A stretch of DNA of 64,000 bases from Chaenocephalus aceratus (GCA_023974075.1 CM043792.1:12319456-12383455), one strand, 5' to 3'; positions 1-12,807 are shown, counted from the first letter of the stretch. A program made the numbers and translations. Notes: generated by a model not told the origin, from the letters alone.

Positions 1-1618
1 GAGCCATTATGTTTAAAGAAGCAGGTTGTCATTCATCATTTGATCTGATTAGTTAGCACATTACATCCTTCATGAATAAAACTAGCATAATTAATCAAGG
101 TAATCCCGCATCATATAGGTGTCAACGTTTAATTGAGTAAACTGGAATCAACATAATCTGTTATCTAAGAAATGAAGAACGCACAATAATTGACAATAGG
201 GGGCAGAAATGTCATCTTTAACATCCTATTATTTCTATTATCTAATAGCTGTAGTTATTAGTGAGCTTCACTGCCTCCTTTCTCTCTTTTTAGTTAAGCT
301 TTATAAAGATGTAAGAACATGTGGATATGGCCATGTTTCAGTCTTTTAAACGGGAGGAGACCAATTGGTTTGAATCTCCATCAAATCTCTGGCTGACAGA
401 AACCCTTCTCAGTTAATCCACAGTCAATCAATGCCAACAGAGATGGGAACTGAATGTGTATTTATAGAAGCAAGTTTGTGCTTCTTCTCATGTGCTAATT
501 TTGGAAAGTCTGCAGACACTGCCTAGACACACAGCTTTTGAATCAAGAAATAATACCAAGTACCAAAATAGTATCACTCCGTAACATGATGTTCAATACA
601 TTTCCAAAAGCCTGTTTGTAGTGTCAAAGTATGTGAAAGCAAATATACATTCCTGCTAATCATAACCATAAAACAGAATAAGGAAGAAATTGTTATGTAC
701 ATTACAAGGTCATGTTTAGATGCAACAGCAACCAGGTTATGTTTAGAGTTTTTACTTTATAGGGGAGCTGGCATACTTCCAATATTTAGAGGTCCTTTTG
801 TATAACTAAATCCTAAAGAATATATGATTTGCTTGCTAAGACTATAATTGAAAAACATGAACATGAAAATGTTTTAAGCAATTGATATTCAACCATATAT
901 CAAATTGATTTCTTGTGGCAAGAATAATCAAAATGATATTAATGAAATATAGTCCTACATTTTACTGACATCTATTTTGTCACATTCGCGTGTGTGCTTG
1001 ACTTAGAAAATATATATTTTTAAAAACATATCAAAGTGTTGCGTAAGGTATTTGTGAATTCTGTCTTTGAAGATATTGAGCTCATTGAAACGCAAGTCTT
1101 TTCATATATGCATCAAATAACTATGTATGACAGATGCCGGTGTGATAGGGATGACACCCACTGTATCAGTGTGTGTGTAGTAGGTCCAATCACATAACCA
1201 ATAACATAAAAACACTCACACTCTTAGTGATGCACCAGGCAGCTGAAGCTTCTCTGCTGCTAAACCACTGATAGCGCCGTCGAACAAACTGATCATTAGG
1301 GAAAATAAAAATAGAGCAAATCTTAGCTAATGAGACTGGGGACAGGAGACAATCAGGAGCAATCAAAACACAAATGAGTTGAGGAGTGGTGATGAGATGC
1401 AACTATACTGTACACCGTGAGCCTCTCCTAATATATGTGTTCTTCTATCAGCACTCATATGGGTTTTAGAAGCTGCTGTACAGGATGTGCTGCTCCTAAA
1501 AAAAATCTCTTTCCTGTACCGTGATGTGAAACCCAGATGAAGAGTCAAGATTAAAAGTGACATTTCACTGCAAAAAAAGTCTGAAATGTTAGAACAGACT
1601 AATGCTGGAGCTTGGTGT
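1..1618. other. AT-rich non-coding sequence, no gene seen
   Basis: I see no exon, RNA gene or recognisable mobile element here. Short open frames at 1190-1563 have no family resemblance and no codon signal. This is the left flank of the large hAT-bounded insertion and may be shisa9 intron (inference from the exon at 33 kb). Confidence 0.5.
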
Positions 1619-1626
1619 GCTCATGC
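1619..1626. repeat. Left 8-bp target-site duplication of the 24-kb hAT
   Basis: GCTCATGC directly precedes the hAT tip CAGGCCCGG. The same eight bases follow the right tip at 25607-25614. Eight-base duplications are the hAT hallmark. Confidence 0.88.
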
Positions 1627-1713
1627 CAGGCCCGGTTCTACGGGGGTGCATAAGGGTGCATTGCACCCTCAGTTGAGTTGTTATGCACCCTCATTTGAAA
1701 AATGAAAAGTATT

Positions 1714-1752
1714 ACATATATAATAATAATAATAATAATAATATAATAATAA
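1714..1752. repeat. (ATA)n microsatellite in the left hAT terminus
   Basis: A run of ATA/TAA trinucleotides separates the hAT left terminal DNA from the first copy of the internal module. Similar AT-rich trinucleotide DNA (ataataagaagaag) lies on the other side of the insert near 24830, so this may be where the nested DNA entered. Confidence 0.7.
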
Positions 1753-2946
1753 TTAAAACTGCGGTCGCACTTGTGCGCGCAGTGATGAGCGGGCCCTCGC
1801 GTCCGTGCGCCTGTCGGGGAGGGTTGCTGGTCCCCCCCCTCAGTCCTCCGAAATGAGCCGTTTGTCATCCCTCTAAATTGTTTACCTGACTTTGCGTTCC
1901 TTTGTTTCTGACCAGGAAATCTTAGGCATGTGCGCCAACTGTGTTGGTACCATTTTTCCTGCATCAACCAGGTAGCGATATGACGACAGTGAAGAATAAA
2001 CATATTTATAACTAGTTTAGCTAGTTCCAGAGGTAGATGGAATAGCTAAGTGTGTTTGGTCTAACTGTTAGTGTGTGTTTTGCTCAGCTCCGCAGTCCGT
2101 CACAGCAACAATTAAAATGTAAACCTAAGACGCAAAGAAGTGCAAGAGAACAGATAAATATATAACAACCACAATGTAGATTCAATAATATGAGAGAAGT
2201 TGTAGATTAAGTGCAGACAGTATTTCAAATAAAGACAATGTAATAAGTATATACAGTATATGCAAAATGACAAGTACTATATGGCACACAGATGTAATGT
2301 TTTAATTATAAGTAAAAGTATGTAAGGCTGAAGTGACAGCAGTGATGAGCTCTACACGTCTACACTCATACGTCTGTACTGCAGTCAGTGGAGGTTTGGG
2401 TGGATGATGTTCCTGAGCGCTGTTCAGGCTTGCTTTATCCAGCACCTCAGGTGGCAGCTCTGTCCTTCTGATTTGCCGTGCACTTTTCAAAGTAAGGGTC
2501 GTTCCCCAGCAGATCCATTTCTCCAGAATTGTGGTAATCACAGAGAAAACAAGAGATCATAATAAAGACATGGTTGCTAAAGCATGATTGAACAATGTAA
2601 CTGTAAGCCTTATAGACAGAGAAAGTGTTTGTGTGGGGGAGGGGGGGTGTGTTTATTTGTAGGCTTTAGGAGATTTTTCATGAAACCATATGGTGCTTCA
2701 CTTAATAAATACAAGGGCTGTAGCCTAATATTTATATTTATTATATGCTTTAGGAGCTGTTTGTGTTTGTTGTAGAACGTGTAGGTGTGTGTTGTAGAAC
2801 GTGTAGGTGTGTCTGTGTGTTTGTGAGCGTTGATGTGCGAGGCAGACAGGCAGGTTTCAGTAGCTTATCTGACATATAAATGGTCCAAAAAGGTATATTC
2901 TCCATTAGCTTACGAGGTCCTCGATTCAGCTAGCAACTAATTTTGG
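1752..2946. repeat. Internal module, copy 1
   Basis: This starts ATTAAAACTGCGGTCGC and ends GCAACTAATTT. It is nearly identical to 13306-13901 plus 17609-18199 (copy 2, split by a LINE) and to 19961-21142 (copy 3). On the minus strand one frame around 1880-1990 reads like an exon ending at a GTAAAC donor-like site, and the same sequence is kept in all copies. I do not recognise the protein. The last 75 bp match the beginning of the 331-bp satellite unit found after copies 2 and 3. Confidence 0.75.
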
Positions 2947-3865
2947 GAGAACATGCCACAGGCCACATGCCAGGGCACAAAGGCCATTGATGTAAACATT
3001 TGGATTTGGAGCTTACAAATAAATAATTTCACTTTCTGATAAGAAAAACATACAAATGACATGGAAAACAAATCACTTTTTTAATATCAATAATGTCAAA
3101 CATTATATCATCATATAGGCCTCCTTAGTATTACCGTATACAAAATGAAATACTCTACTTTGAATAATTAGTGTTTGGTATGTTTTCCATCTACTACTTC
3201 TCCCATTCACAAATCCAAAATCAAATCAAAAATCTAAAATTCTATTAATATGTAACAAATATATTCCATTTCAGAGCAGAAGAAACAGCCTTCAAGGGTC
3301 AAACTCTGCTCATACATCATTCAGCAGTGCACAGTGAGGCTCAAACAGTCAACTGTATGAACAAGCAATACTTTGAAATGCAAAAGTGTGTGTCTCTTTA
3401 ATCAACTCCTCACAGCTCCTCATATCTGTTCAGAAACTGGACAAAAGTTAAACATGTACAAACCACAGACTGTCTGTTATGGCGAATACAGTCGCTGCTT
3501 TAATTCTGTCTTTAGGACGTTGTTGTGAGTTTGGACGGAGCAGTTACAGGTTAGTTTCTGATCTGATCGAATGGAGATTGCTCCATTCAGAGAACACACA
3601 TTTTAAAAGTTTTTCGCCTGCCGTCTTGTCTGCACACACTTGTCAAAGCATGGTTTTTACTAACCGTTATCAGTATTTAGTTACCTCGGCATCATTTTGA
3701 AACGTGTATTACAATTAAATCACGGTAAAATAGGTTAATGTTGTCGTAGTTGGTTTCCACCACAGTATTTACATGGATATAAGCCCCGCCCCTGGCAGCC
3801 ACGGTGAAACTCCAGCGGTTAGAGCGATGACAATATTCGCATCGCGTCCGTTGTGAACGCACAAC
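2947..3865. other. Non-coding spacer inside the 24-kb element
   Basis: No recognisable coding sequence. An open frame at 3479-3700 lacks family resemblance. This spacer separates module copy 1 from the long-inverted-repeat element. Confidence 0.4.
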
Positions 3866-6843
3866 CCAGTCTCACGGCATTTCGTGTTCACCAACACGAT
3901 TTTTAATCTATTGATTCGTGTTCACCAACACGATTTCCCCCTTTTTTTCGTGTTGCACAGCACGATTTTAAAAGCAATGTATTTCTACTGGTAACGTGTT
4001 TCGTGCCTGCAGGCTGCAGCACGTCTTTTTCTCCGGTCGGGTCGTGGAAGACCGGAAGCTGTGTGGTTCATAAAAACATGTTCTTACTCAATATCAAACC
4101 ACAGTTATTGCTTTTATTTTAAATCGTATAATTTCGGACTTTTGTTGCCGTCTGTGAGGAAAATAAATGGGGCTCAGAGCCTCAGGATACTGAAATCTGT
4201 ATTTTTTAAATCTTTTTTTCCTTCTAATTTGTTATTCTTTTCAAAATAACACACTGTTATTTACTCACCAATAACACACAATTATCCTTGCTTTTATTTA
4301 TTGGTTTAATTCCATAATCTCGGGCTTTTTTGGCGTCCGTCAGGAACTGAATTTCAAAATAAATATAACCGGAAACAGACGTAGGCATTTCGAGCGATTA
4401 CCCAAGATCCTCAGCTATGGTTTTAAGCTCGCTGATTGGATGTGTTAGCCGCAATGCATGCTGGGATTTGGTGTTTATATTATATGAAATCCGGAAAACA
4501 TTTTAAAAGTATAAAATAATACTTAATTCCGAGTGCTCTTGCTTTTCTCTTTGAAAGTCATCACATAACGGCATTGTAATACACGGTTCGGCTGCATTAC
4601 ATATTACAGATCTGCCGTAGTTCTTTATTTAGAGAGCCCCGATGAGAAGACCTTTGGAAAAACTGGAAGAAATGCCGCCGAAACTGAATACTTGACGTGG
4701 ATCATAAATATATCAACAATTAAACAACATCTTCAATTTCTCTTCACACAATACGTCTCCTTGCAGTATCAACACTAATTCGGCTGACTTTTACATTTGA
4801 TCTAATTCATAGATAGGTTATATTTACACCATAACGGTGCACAGCTGATAGAAAAGGACTGTAGTTTTCAAAGATATTACTGATTTTCTTTGAATGTAGG
4901 AATGTAAATACTGAGTCTGAAATAGTATAGCAATATGCTGTAAAATGATGTGAAAGCCTGCATAAAACTATACATCTTCAGATGTTGTACATACACACTA
5001 ATAATACAAAGTTATTATGGCTGTGTGCACCTTGTGTGCACCTCCTAGTGGTTAAAGCACGTTATTGAATTATTGTTTTTATGTGTTATATTTGATTACA
5101 AAAATATTAAGAGTACATACTTTCATAGGGGGAAAGTATAAATATAGAAATATAGAATATAAAAAATCAAGAAGATACTATAAGTGATCTCTACAATACA
5201 ACAGTTTAGTGCAGGATGTACACAGATATTAATAGGAGGAGGTGCAAAACAGAAAAAACGGATTAACCTTTATTTAAACATTAAATATTAAATATTATGC
5301 CTGACAAAGTACTTAACGTCTAATATATTGCTTTCCTGCAATGTTAACTATGTTGAAGCACTTATTTTAACTGATATTATACACATTAATTATACTCTTA
5401 TGTATGTAGATAGAATAAGAAATGTGCAGAATATGACAGTTTAATGGTGGAGGTACACACATATTGATAGATGTCTTGTAATGCACTGTTGAGGAACCTG
5501 TGACCCAAGTTTTTCATTCATTGCATAACTACACCGTAGTTGTGTATGATATGTCAATAAACCTTTGAAAATCTTGAAAGGGATGTGCAAAATAGCCATA
5601 ATATACAGTCTTTAATTAACTATTAGTAGAGAATAACGAGTAATGAATATACTTTATTACTTGTTTCCATTCATGTCAATTGCAGATACATGTTTAGTCT
5701 TCTCAAGCACCAACTATCAAATATCTCTCCTGATTGTTGGCACTTGACAATCACCTTCCCTGAACTTTACTCAGGTGTAACTAAAGTCTGATTTAAGGGT
5801 TGTTTATATTTCACATAATTAATCAGAATCTGCAAAGTAACTCAAATAAATGCAGTGGAGTAAAAACACCAGGTTAACCTCTGAATTGTAGTGGAGTAGA
5901 ATTAAAAGTAGCAATGAGCTGTCATGTGGGTATACGGCATTAATATAATGCTGCGCATTATGGACACAAGTGATTTTCACCCATTTATTAATTATATGTT
6001 TTACATTTGATAACACCAATGTGTTTAATACTGGCAACTTCTAATTGTGGGAAAAACGAAAACGTTCAGTAGAGACGTCCCATAGAACATTTTGCGAAAC
6101 ACAATAGCCAGCATGTGTAGTCCTGGAGGGGTGTTCGATTCCAGTTTTGGATAGTCTGGCGTGGTTTCGTTCCATTTCACACAGCTGTTTGACGCTCTGT
6201 AACCTTACGGGAACTGTAGTCCTAAACGATAGCTGGGGATTATGGGTAGTGTAGTGTCTTCGGCCATCCTAAACTCAGAAATGTTGACAATCGCAATGAT
6301 GCTCGAAATGTCCCTTATAGGCCTACGTCTGTTTCTGGTTATTTTATTTTGAAATTCAGTTCCTGACGGACACCAAAAAAGCCCGAGATTATGGAATTAA
6401 ACCAATAAATAAAAGCAAGGATAATTGTGTGTTATTGGTGAGTAAATAACAGTGTGTTACTTTCAAAAGAATAACAAATTAGAAGGAAAAAAAGATTTAA
6501 AAAATACAGATTTCAGTATCCTGAGGCTCTGAGCCCCATTTATTTTCCTCACAGACGGCAACAAAAGTCCGAAATTATACGATTTAAAATAAAAGCAATA
6601 ATTGTGGCTTGATATTGAGTAAGAACATGTTTTTATGAACCACACAGCTTCCGGTCTTCCACGACCCGACCGGAGAAAAAGACGTGCTGCAGCCTGCAGG
6701 CACGAAACACGTTACCAGTAGAAATACATTGCTTTTAAAATCGTGCTGTGCAACACGAAAAAAAGGGGCAAATCGTGATGGTGAACACGAATCAATAGAT
6801 TAAAAATCGTGTTGGTGAACACGAAATGCCGTGAGACTGGGTT
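3866..6843. mobile_element. 3-kb element with ~0.5-kb inverted arms
   Basis: The left arm (3866 to about 4415) begins AACCCAGTCTCACGGCATTT. Its reverse complement, with few differences, forms the right arm (about 6310-6843), which ends CCGTGAGACTGGGTT. The 1.9 kb between arms is AT-rich and has no recognisable transposase. Long inverted arms suggest a foldback-type DNA transposon, but I cannot assign a superfamily. Inside the arms CGTGTTCACCAACACG-type hairpin motifs recur. A third arm in the left-arm orientation lies at 12808-13305. No clean target duplication surrounds this copy. Confidence 0.7.
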
Positions 6844-7830
6844 GGAACATCAGCAGAAGAGGACTCTTTAAAGTAGAGACACTACATACTGATATACACC
6901 TGAACATCAGCAGGAGAGGACTCTTTAAAGTGGAGACACTACATACTGATATACACCTGAACATCAGCAGGAGAGGACTCTTTAAGTAGAGACACTACAT
7001 ACTGATATACACCTGCACATCAGCAGAAGAGGACTCTTTAAAGTAGAGACACTACATACTGATATACACCTGAACATCAGCAGAAGAGGACTCTTTAAAG
7101 TAGAGACACTACATACTGATATACACCTGAACATCAGCAGGAGAGGACTCTTTAATGTAGAGACACTACATACTGATATACACCTGAACATCAGCAGGAG
7201 AGGACTCTTTAAAGTAGAGACACTTCATACTGATATACACCTGAACATCAGCAGGAGAGGACTCTTTAAAGTGGAGACACTACATACTGATATACACCTG
7301 AACATCAGCAGGAGAGGACTCTTTAAAGTAGAGACACTACATACTGATATACACCTGAACATCAGCAGGAGAGGACTCTTTAAAGTAGAGACACTACATA
7401 CTGATATACACCTGAACATCAGCAGGAGAGGACTCTTTAAAGTAGAGACACTTCATACTGATATACACCTGAACATCAGCAGGAGAGGACTCTTAAAGTG
7501 GAGACACTACATACTGATATACACCTGAACATCAGCAGGAGAGGACTCTTTAAAGTGGAGACACTACATACTGATATACACCTGAACATCAGCAGGAGAA
7601 GACTCTTTAAAGTAGAGACACTACATACTGATATACACCTGCACATCATCAGGAGAGGACTCTTTAAAAGTGGAGAGACTACATACTGATATACACCTGA
7701 ACATCAGCAGGAGAGGACTCTTTAAAGTGGAGACACTACATACAGTACTGATATACACCTGAACATCAGCAGGAGAGGACTCTTTAAAGTAGAGACATTA
7801 CACTGATATACACCTGAACATCAGCAGACA
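6844..7830. repeat. 57-bp minisatellite, array 1 (about 17 units)
   Basis: Unit example: 7318-7374, keyed by GGACTCTTTAAAGT, GATATACACCTGAACATCAG. Units differ by a few substitutions and occasional 1-8-bp indels. Because 57 is a multiple of three, both strands stay open for many units, giving spurious 19-residue-periodic proteins. The array starts exactly at the tip of the long-inverted-repeat element and has the same orientation as the array at 11613-12806. Confidence 0.95.
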
Positions 7831-8736
7831 TGTAAAAAAAAGATCTAGTTTTAGTTGACTAAATTAAAAGCAAACTTGAAAGAAATCATATACATAGTGT
7901 TGTTTTTTCCTTTGTTTATATTTATTATGATAATTGTTGAATGCAAACTTTGTAAACAAGGTAATAAAGTATGTACTGAAGTAGCTTTAAGTCAGTGTAT
8001 TGATCAGGGCAGAGCCAGGTGAGCTAAAGTCACTCAATATGAAGGTAACTAGACAAAAACAGGAGGAACAGACGAGAAATAATTCTAGTGTTGTTTTTAA
8101 TTTAAATTTATTTGTATTGAATGTTGTTATTAGTTGAATTCTCAGATTAAATCTCTGGTGACTTGAAATTAAAAGTAAGAAGTTAAACGTAGACAGGAGA
8201 AACAAACGTAAAATAAATCAACGTGTCAGTATTGTTATCATTATAAAACGTTTTTTTTATTGATTGACAAAACTATACTTTAACTTAACAAGTAAACAAT
8301 GGACTAAACATAAATATGAAAATGAACTATTCAATAAATATGAAAAATACAACAAAAATATGAAAGTGGATACTATAAACTAAACATGACGATATAACAT
8401 AAACCTGATAACTTGTAATGACTAAATGTTCCTCTTATTTAAGGGTACTAGAAGCAAAGGAATAGTTTATTTCTTTTAAAATTAAGGTTGTTTTTTTGCC
8501 CCTAGTGGCTAAAACTGCACATCACTGTGAGTCTCTTCTGGAACCTTTGTTGATGTCTAACCAGATCTAATAACTGTTAAGTGTTTAAATATATATCCTG
8601 ACTGGCTGTGAGTATATGTTGTTGCTCACTCACTTTGAGCTTTAGACTTGAAATGTTTTAATGTCTTATTATTTGTTGTTGTTGTGAGTTTGTTTTTTTA
8701 AGTTTTTAAAGCCGATGTCAGGGCTGCCTTTGAGTC
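7831..8736. other. AT-rich spacer downstream of the coiled-coil gene
   Basis: No second gene is visible. If the minus-strand coiled-coil gene is or was transcribed, this would be its 3' flank. Confidence 0.4.
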
Positions 8737-10849
8737 TCATGTTTTCCTTTTAGTCATCGTTGACGTTTGGGCGGATACAAGAAAGGAATTGATTAATCTT
8801 CTCCACCGTGGTGTTGTCCTCCTCTGCGTTGTTGGGATCGGCTCATTGGTTTGCTCAGGTGGATCCACCCTCACTTCCTGTTCCACCTCCAACTCCACCT
8901 GTACCTCCACAAGCTCCTCCTTCACCACGCAGAGTGCCTTTGGTGGTTTTTTCAGCTGTTTCTTCAGCAAGGCGGCAATCTCTGCATCCTTCTCCTCAAC
9001 ACAACGTTCCTTCTGTTGTTCCAGTTCCTGGTTTCTCTCATGCAAAGCAACTATCTCTGCATCCTTCTCCTCAACACAGGGTTCTTTCAGTTGTTTGAGA
9101 TCCTGGTTTGTCTTTCTCAAGGCGGCCATCTCTGCTTTGTCCTTCTCGTGCATCTTGAGGAGCTTTCCATATTTCATGTTCAGTTTCCTCATTCTTTCCG
9201 CGCAAGACTTTCTGCTCAATTTCCAGGGCATTCATGTTCACATCGTGCCTAACTTCTAGTTCCACTTTCACCTCCACATCCTCCTTCTTGTCCACCTTCA
9301 CCTCCTCCACCACACAACGTTCCTTCTCTTGTTTTCAGTGTTTGGTTTTCCTTCAGAAAAGTAGCTATCTCTGCATCTTTCTCCTCAACGCAACGCAAGT
9401 TTTGTTGTTTGAGTTCCTGGTTTGTTGTTTGCAAGGCGGCCATATTTGGCCTCCTCCTTAACACAACGCTTCTTCAGTTGTCTGATTTCCTGGTTTCTCT
9501 CATGAAAAGCAGCTAACTTTACAGCTCTCTCCTCAACACAACGCTCCTTCAGTTGTGTGATTTCCTGGTGTTTTGTTTGAAAGGCGGCCATATTTGCCTC
9601 CTCCTTAACACAACGCTTCTTCAGTTGTGTGATTTCCTGGTTTCTCTCACGCAGAGCAGCTAACTGTACAGCTCTCTCCTCAACACAACGCTTCTTCAGT
9701 TGTGTTATTTCCTGGTTTCTCTCACGCAGAGCAGCTATCTTTACAGCTTTCTCCTCAACACAACGCTCCTTCTCTTGTTTCAGTGTTTGGTTTCCTTCAG
9801 AAAAGTAGCTATCTCTGCATCTTTCTCCTCAACGCAACGCAAGTTTTGTTGTTTGAGTTCCTGGTTTGTTGTTTGCAAGGCGGCCATATTTGCCTCCTCC
9901 TTAACACAACGCTTCTTCAGTTGTCTGATTTCCTGGTTTCTCTCATGAAAAGCAGCTACTTTACAGCTCTCTCCTCAACAACAACGCTCCTTCAGTTGTG
10001 TGATTTCCTGGTTTTTTGTTTGAAAAGGCGGCCATATTTGCCTCCTCCTTAAACACAACGCTCTTCAGTTGTGTGATTTCCTGGTTTTTCTCTCACGCAG
10101 AGCAGCTAACTGTAAGCTCTCTCCTCAACACAACGCTTCTTCAGTTGTGGTGATTTCCTGGTTTCTCTCACGCAGAGCAGCTATCTTTACAGCTTTCTCC
10201 TCAACACAACGCTTCCTTCTCTTGTTTCAGTGTTTGGTTTTCCTTCAGAAAATTAGCTATCTCTGCATCTTTCTCCTCAACGCAACGCAAGTGTTTTGTT
10301 GTTTGAGTTCCTGGTTTGTTGTTTGCAAGGCGGCCATATTTGCCTCCTCCTTAACACAACGCTTCTTCAGTTGTCTGATTTCCTGGTTTCTCTCACGATA
10401 AGCAGCTAACTTTACAGCTCTCTCCTCAACACAACGCTCCTTCAGTTGTTGTGATTTCCTGGTTTTTTTTTTGAAAGGCGGCCATATTTTGCCTCCTCCT
10501 TAACACAACGCTTCTTCAGTTGTGTGATTTCCTGGTTTCTCTCACGCAGAGCAGCTAACTGTACAGCTCTCTCCTCAACACAACGCTCCTTCAGTTGTGT
10601 GATTTCCTGGTTTCTCTCACGCAGAGCAGTTATCTTTACAGCTTTCTCCTCAACACACGATCCTTTAGTTGTTTGAGTTCTTGGTTAGTCCTTTTGCAAG
10701 GCGGCCATCTTTGCATCTTTCTCCTCAACACAACACTCAAGCTTATCCCTGAAAGTCCTCTCCTGCTCCAGCAACAACTTCATTTCCTGATTTTCTTTTT
10801 GCAGAATCTCGAGCTTGGCTGCCAGCTCATCTCTATTGTTCATCTCCAT
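8737..10849 (-). pseudogene. Repetitive coiled-coil protein gene, frameshifted
   Basis: On the minus strand, a start codon at 10849 opens a charged helical N-terminus beginning MEMNNRDELAAKLEILQKEN. Tandem 24-25-residue repeats follow, of the type RCVEE(R/K)AVKLAALRERNQEI-QLK, rich in Glu, Lys, Gln and Leu: a long coiled coil. After about 9330 the pattern changes to VEVKVELEV stretches and single repeats, and the protein ends at a stop at 8737-8739 with a basic tail (TMTKRKT). The last 164 residues (9231-8737) are open. Upstream, several one-base indels, mostly in homopolymers, break the frame. Between 9336 and about 10660 a 445-bp block of six repeats occurs three times. I do not recognise the family. 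It may be a decayed gene, or an intact one damaged by sequencing or assembly error. Confidence 0.6.
9336..10660 (-). repeat. 445-bp higher-order coding repeat, three copies
   Basis: Successive blocks start with the same CAGTGTTTGGTTT at about 9336, 9781 and 10228. Each has six 72-75-bp subrepeats encoding one coiled-coil segment of 24-25 residues. Block 1 is largely in frame; blocks 2 and 3 carry one-base insertions and deletions. Confidence 0.85.
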
Positions 10850-11612
10850 CTCTACTGCTGTGACAAAATGACCTGTTGTTTAGCAAACTAAATGTAATTG
10901 TTCGACTGAATTAACGTCACAAAAATCCCACAAAAGTTGAGTTCACTTGTGAAGATTATCTCGCTAAAAAAACTGTAAGTATCCCTAATCTCTTCAATGA
11001 TCTGACACGAGCTGGACAAATTGCTTCTGCCTTCTGTCTAATTCTCTGATGCTCTGATGAATTCCCCGTCACCTGCCAGGTCCTGCAAACTCTTAGAATA
11101 TCAATGCAGAATTCAGAATTCTACATGAAGGCAACAGATGATGATGATCATCATTCTGAAGGTTCCATTCCAAATAAGGAGTGAAGGACATCAGCTGACA
11201 GGAAGTAAGAATGGAACCATGCTGTTGCCTAGCAAGTGCAATTGTGTTTAGATAAAGACATTTCTATTTTGATATGTTTCACATTTTTGAAAATGTTTAT
11301 TTCTACTCTTTTAATTTCTAATTATGTGCAATGCCTTGTTTTTTATGCTGCTGCAACGCAAACATTTCCCAATTTGGGATCAATAAAGTACATCTTATCT
11401 TATGTAATAGGAACCAAAAATACAGTTACGTTGAAGTTGCACTCAATTGCATTTTGATGAAGTGCCATTTTGAATAAAACTTTTTTTTACAGGATTAATA
11501 CACATTAACTTCAATGAAAACATTTCTCTACTAAAATATTTTTTTATGGTGATTAATTGTCTCTTTGTTGTAATTGTCTGTCTCTTTGTAACTGTTGTTT
11601 CCATCTAATTGT
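10850..11612. other. Upstream flank of the coiled-coil gene
   Basis: No exon is recognised. The minus-strand promoter of the coiled-coil gene would lie here if it has one, but I see no convincing core promoter. Confidence 0.35.
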
Positions 11613-12806
11613 AGGACTCTTTAAAGTAAAGACACTACATACCGATATACAACTGAACATCAGCAGGAGAGGACTCTTTAAAGTAGAGACACTAAGTACA
11701 CCTGAACATCAGCAGGAGAGACTCTTTAAAGTAGAGACACTTCATACTGATATACACCTGAACATCAGCAGGAGAGGACTCTTTAAAGTAGAGACACTAA
11801 GTACACCTGAATATCAGCAGGAGAGAACTCTTTAAAGTAGAGACACTAAGTACACCCTGAACATCAGCAGGAGAGACTCTTTAAAGTAGAGACACTTCAT
11901 ACTGATATACACCTGAACATCGCAGGAGAGGACTCTTTAAAGTAGAGACACTAAGTACACCTGAACATCAGCAGGAGAGGACTCTTTAAAGTAGAGACAC
12001 TTCATACTGATATACACCTGAACATCAGCAGGAGAGGACTCTTTAAAGTAGAGACACTACGTAGCGATATACACCTGAACATCAGCAGGAGAGGACTCTT
12101 TAAAGTAGAGACACTAAGTACACACCTGAACATCAGCAGGAGAGGACTCTTTAAAGTAGAGACACTTCATACTGATATACACCTGAACATCAGCAAGAGG
12201 ACTCTTTAAAGTAGAGACTACATACTGATATACACCTGAACATCAGCAGGAGAGGACTCTTTAAAGTAGAGACACTATACTGATATACACCTGAACATCA
12301 GCAGAGAGGACTCTTTAAAGTGAGACACTACATACTGATATACACCTGAACATCAGCAGGAGAGGACTCTTTAAAGTGGAGACACTACATACTGATATAC
12401 ACCTGAACATCAGCAGGAGAGGACTCTTTAAAGTGGAGACACTACATACTGATATACACCTGAACATCAAGGAGAGGACTCTTTAAAGTAGAGACTACAT
12501 ACTGATATACACCTGAAACATCAGCAGGAGAGGACTCTTTAAAGTAGAGACACTTCATACTGATACACCTGAACATCAGCATGAGAGGACTCTTTAAAGT
12601 GGAGACACTACATACTGATATACACCTGAACATCAGCAGGAGAGGACTCTTTAAAGTGGAGACACTACATACTGATATACACCTGAACATCAGCAGGAGA
12701 GGACTCTTTAAAGTAGAGACACTACATACTGATATAAACATGAACATCAGCAGAAGAGGACTCTTTAAAGTAGAGACACTACATACTGATATACACCTGA
12801 ACATCC
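11613..12806. repeat. 57-bp minisatellite, array 2 (about 21 units)
   Basis: Same unit and orientation as 6844-7830. Array 2 also has a shorter variant (ACTAAGTACACCTGAACATC, lacking CATACTGATA) that alternates with full units between 11690 and 12130. It stops exactly where the arm at 12808 begins, after CCTGAACATC. Confidence 0.95.
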
Positions 12807-12807
12807 A

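Noticed and set aside
1638..2003. 121-codon minus-strand frame in module copy 1
   Set aside because: Its end reads through the (ATA)n microsatellite and hAT tip, and the other copies keep it only through nucleotide identity; another minus frame looks more protein-like but unrecognised.
6982..7689. Long open frames with a 19-residue repeat on both strands
   Set aside because: They arise because the 57-bp minisatellite unit is a multiple of three; both strands are open and units carry frame-breaking indels.
6844..7830. Regularly spaced repeats that could suggest a CRISPR array
   Set aside because: Units are contiguous with no unique spacers, in a vertebrate genome with no cas genes.
8789..9259. 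Plus-strand Ser/Cys/Phe-rich frames of 130-156 codons
   Set aside because: They are antisense shadows of the minus-strand coiled-coil repeats (Glu/Lys codons read as Ser/Phe/Leu).
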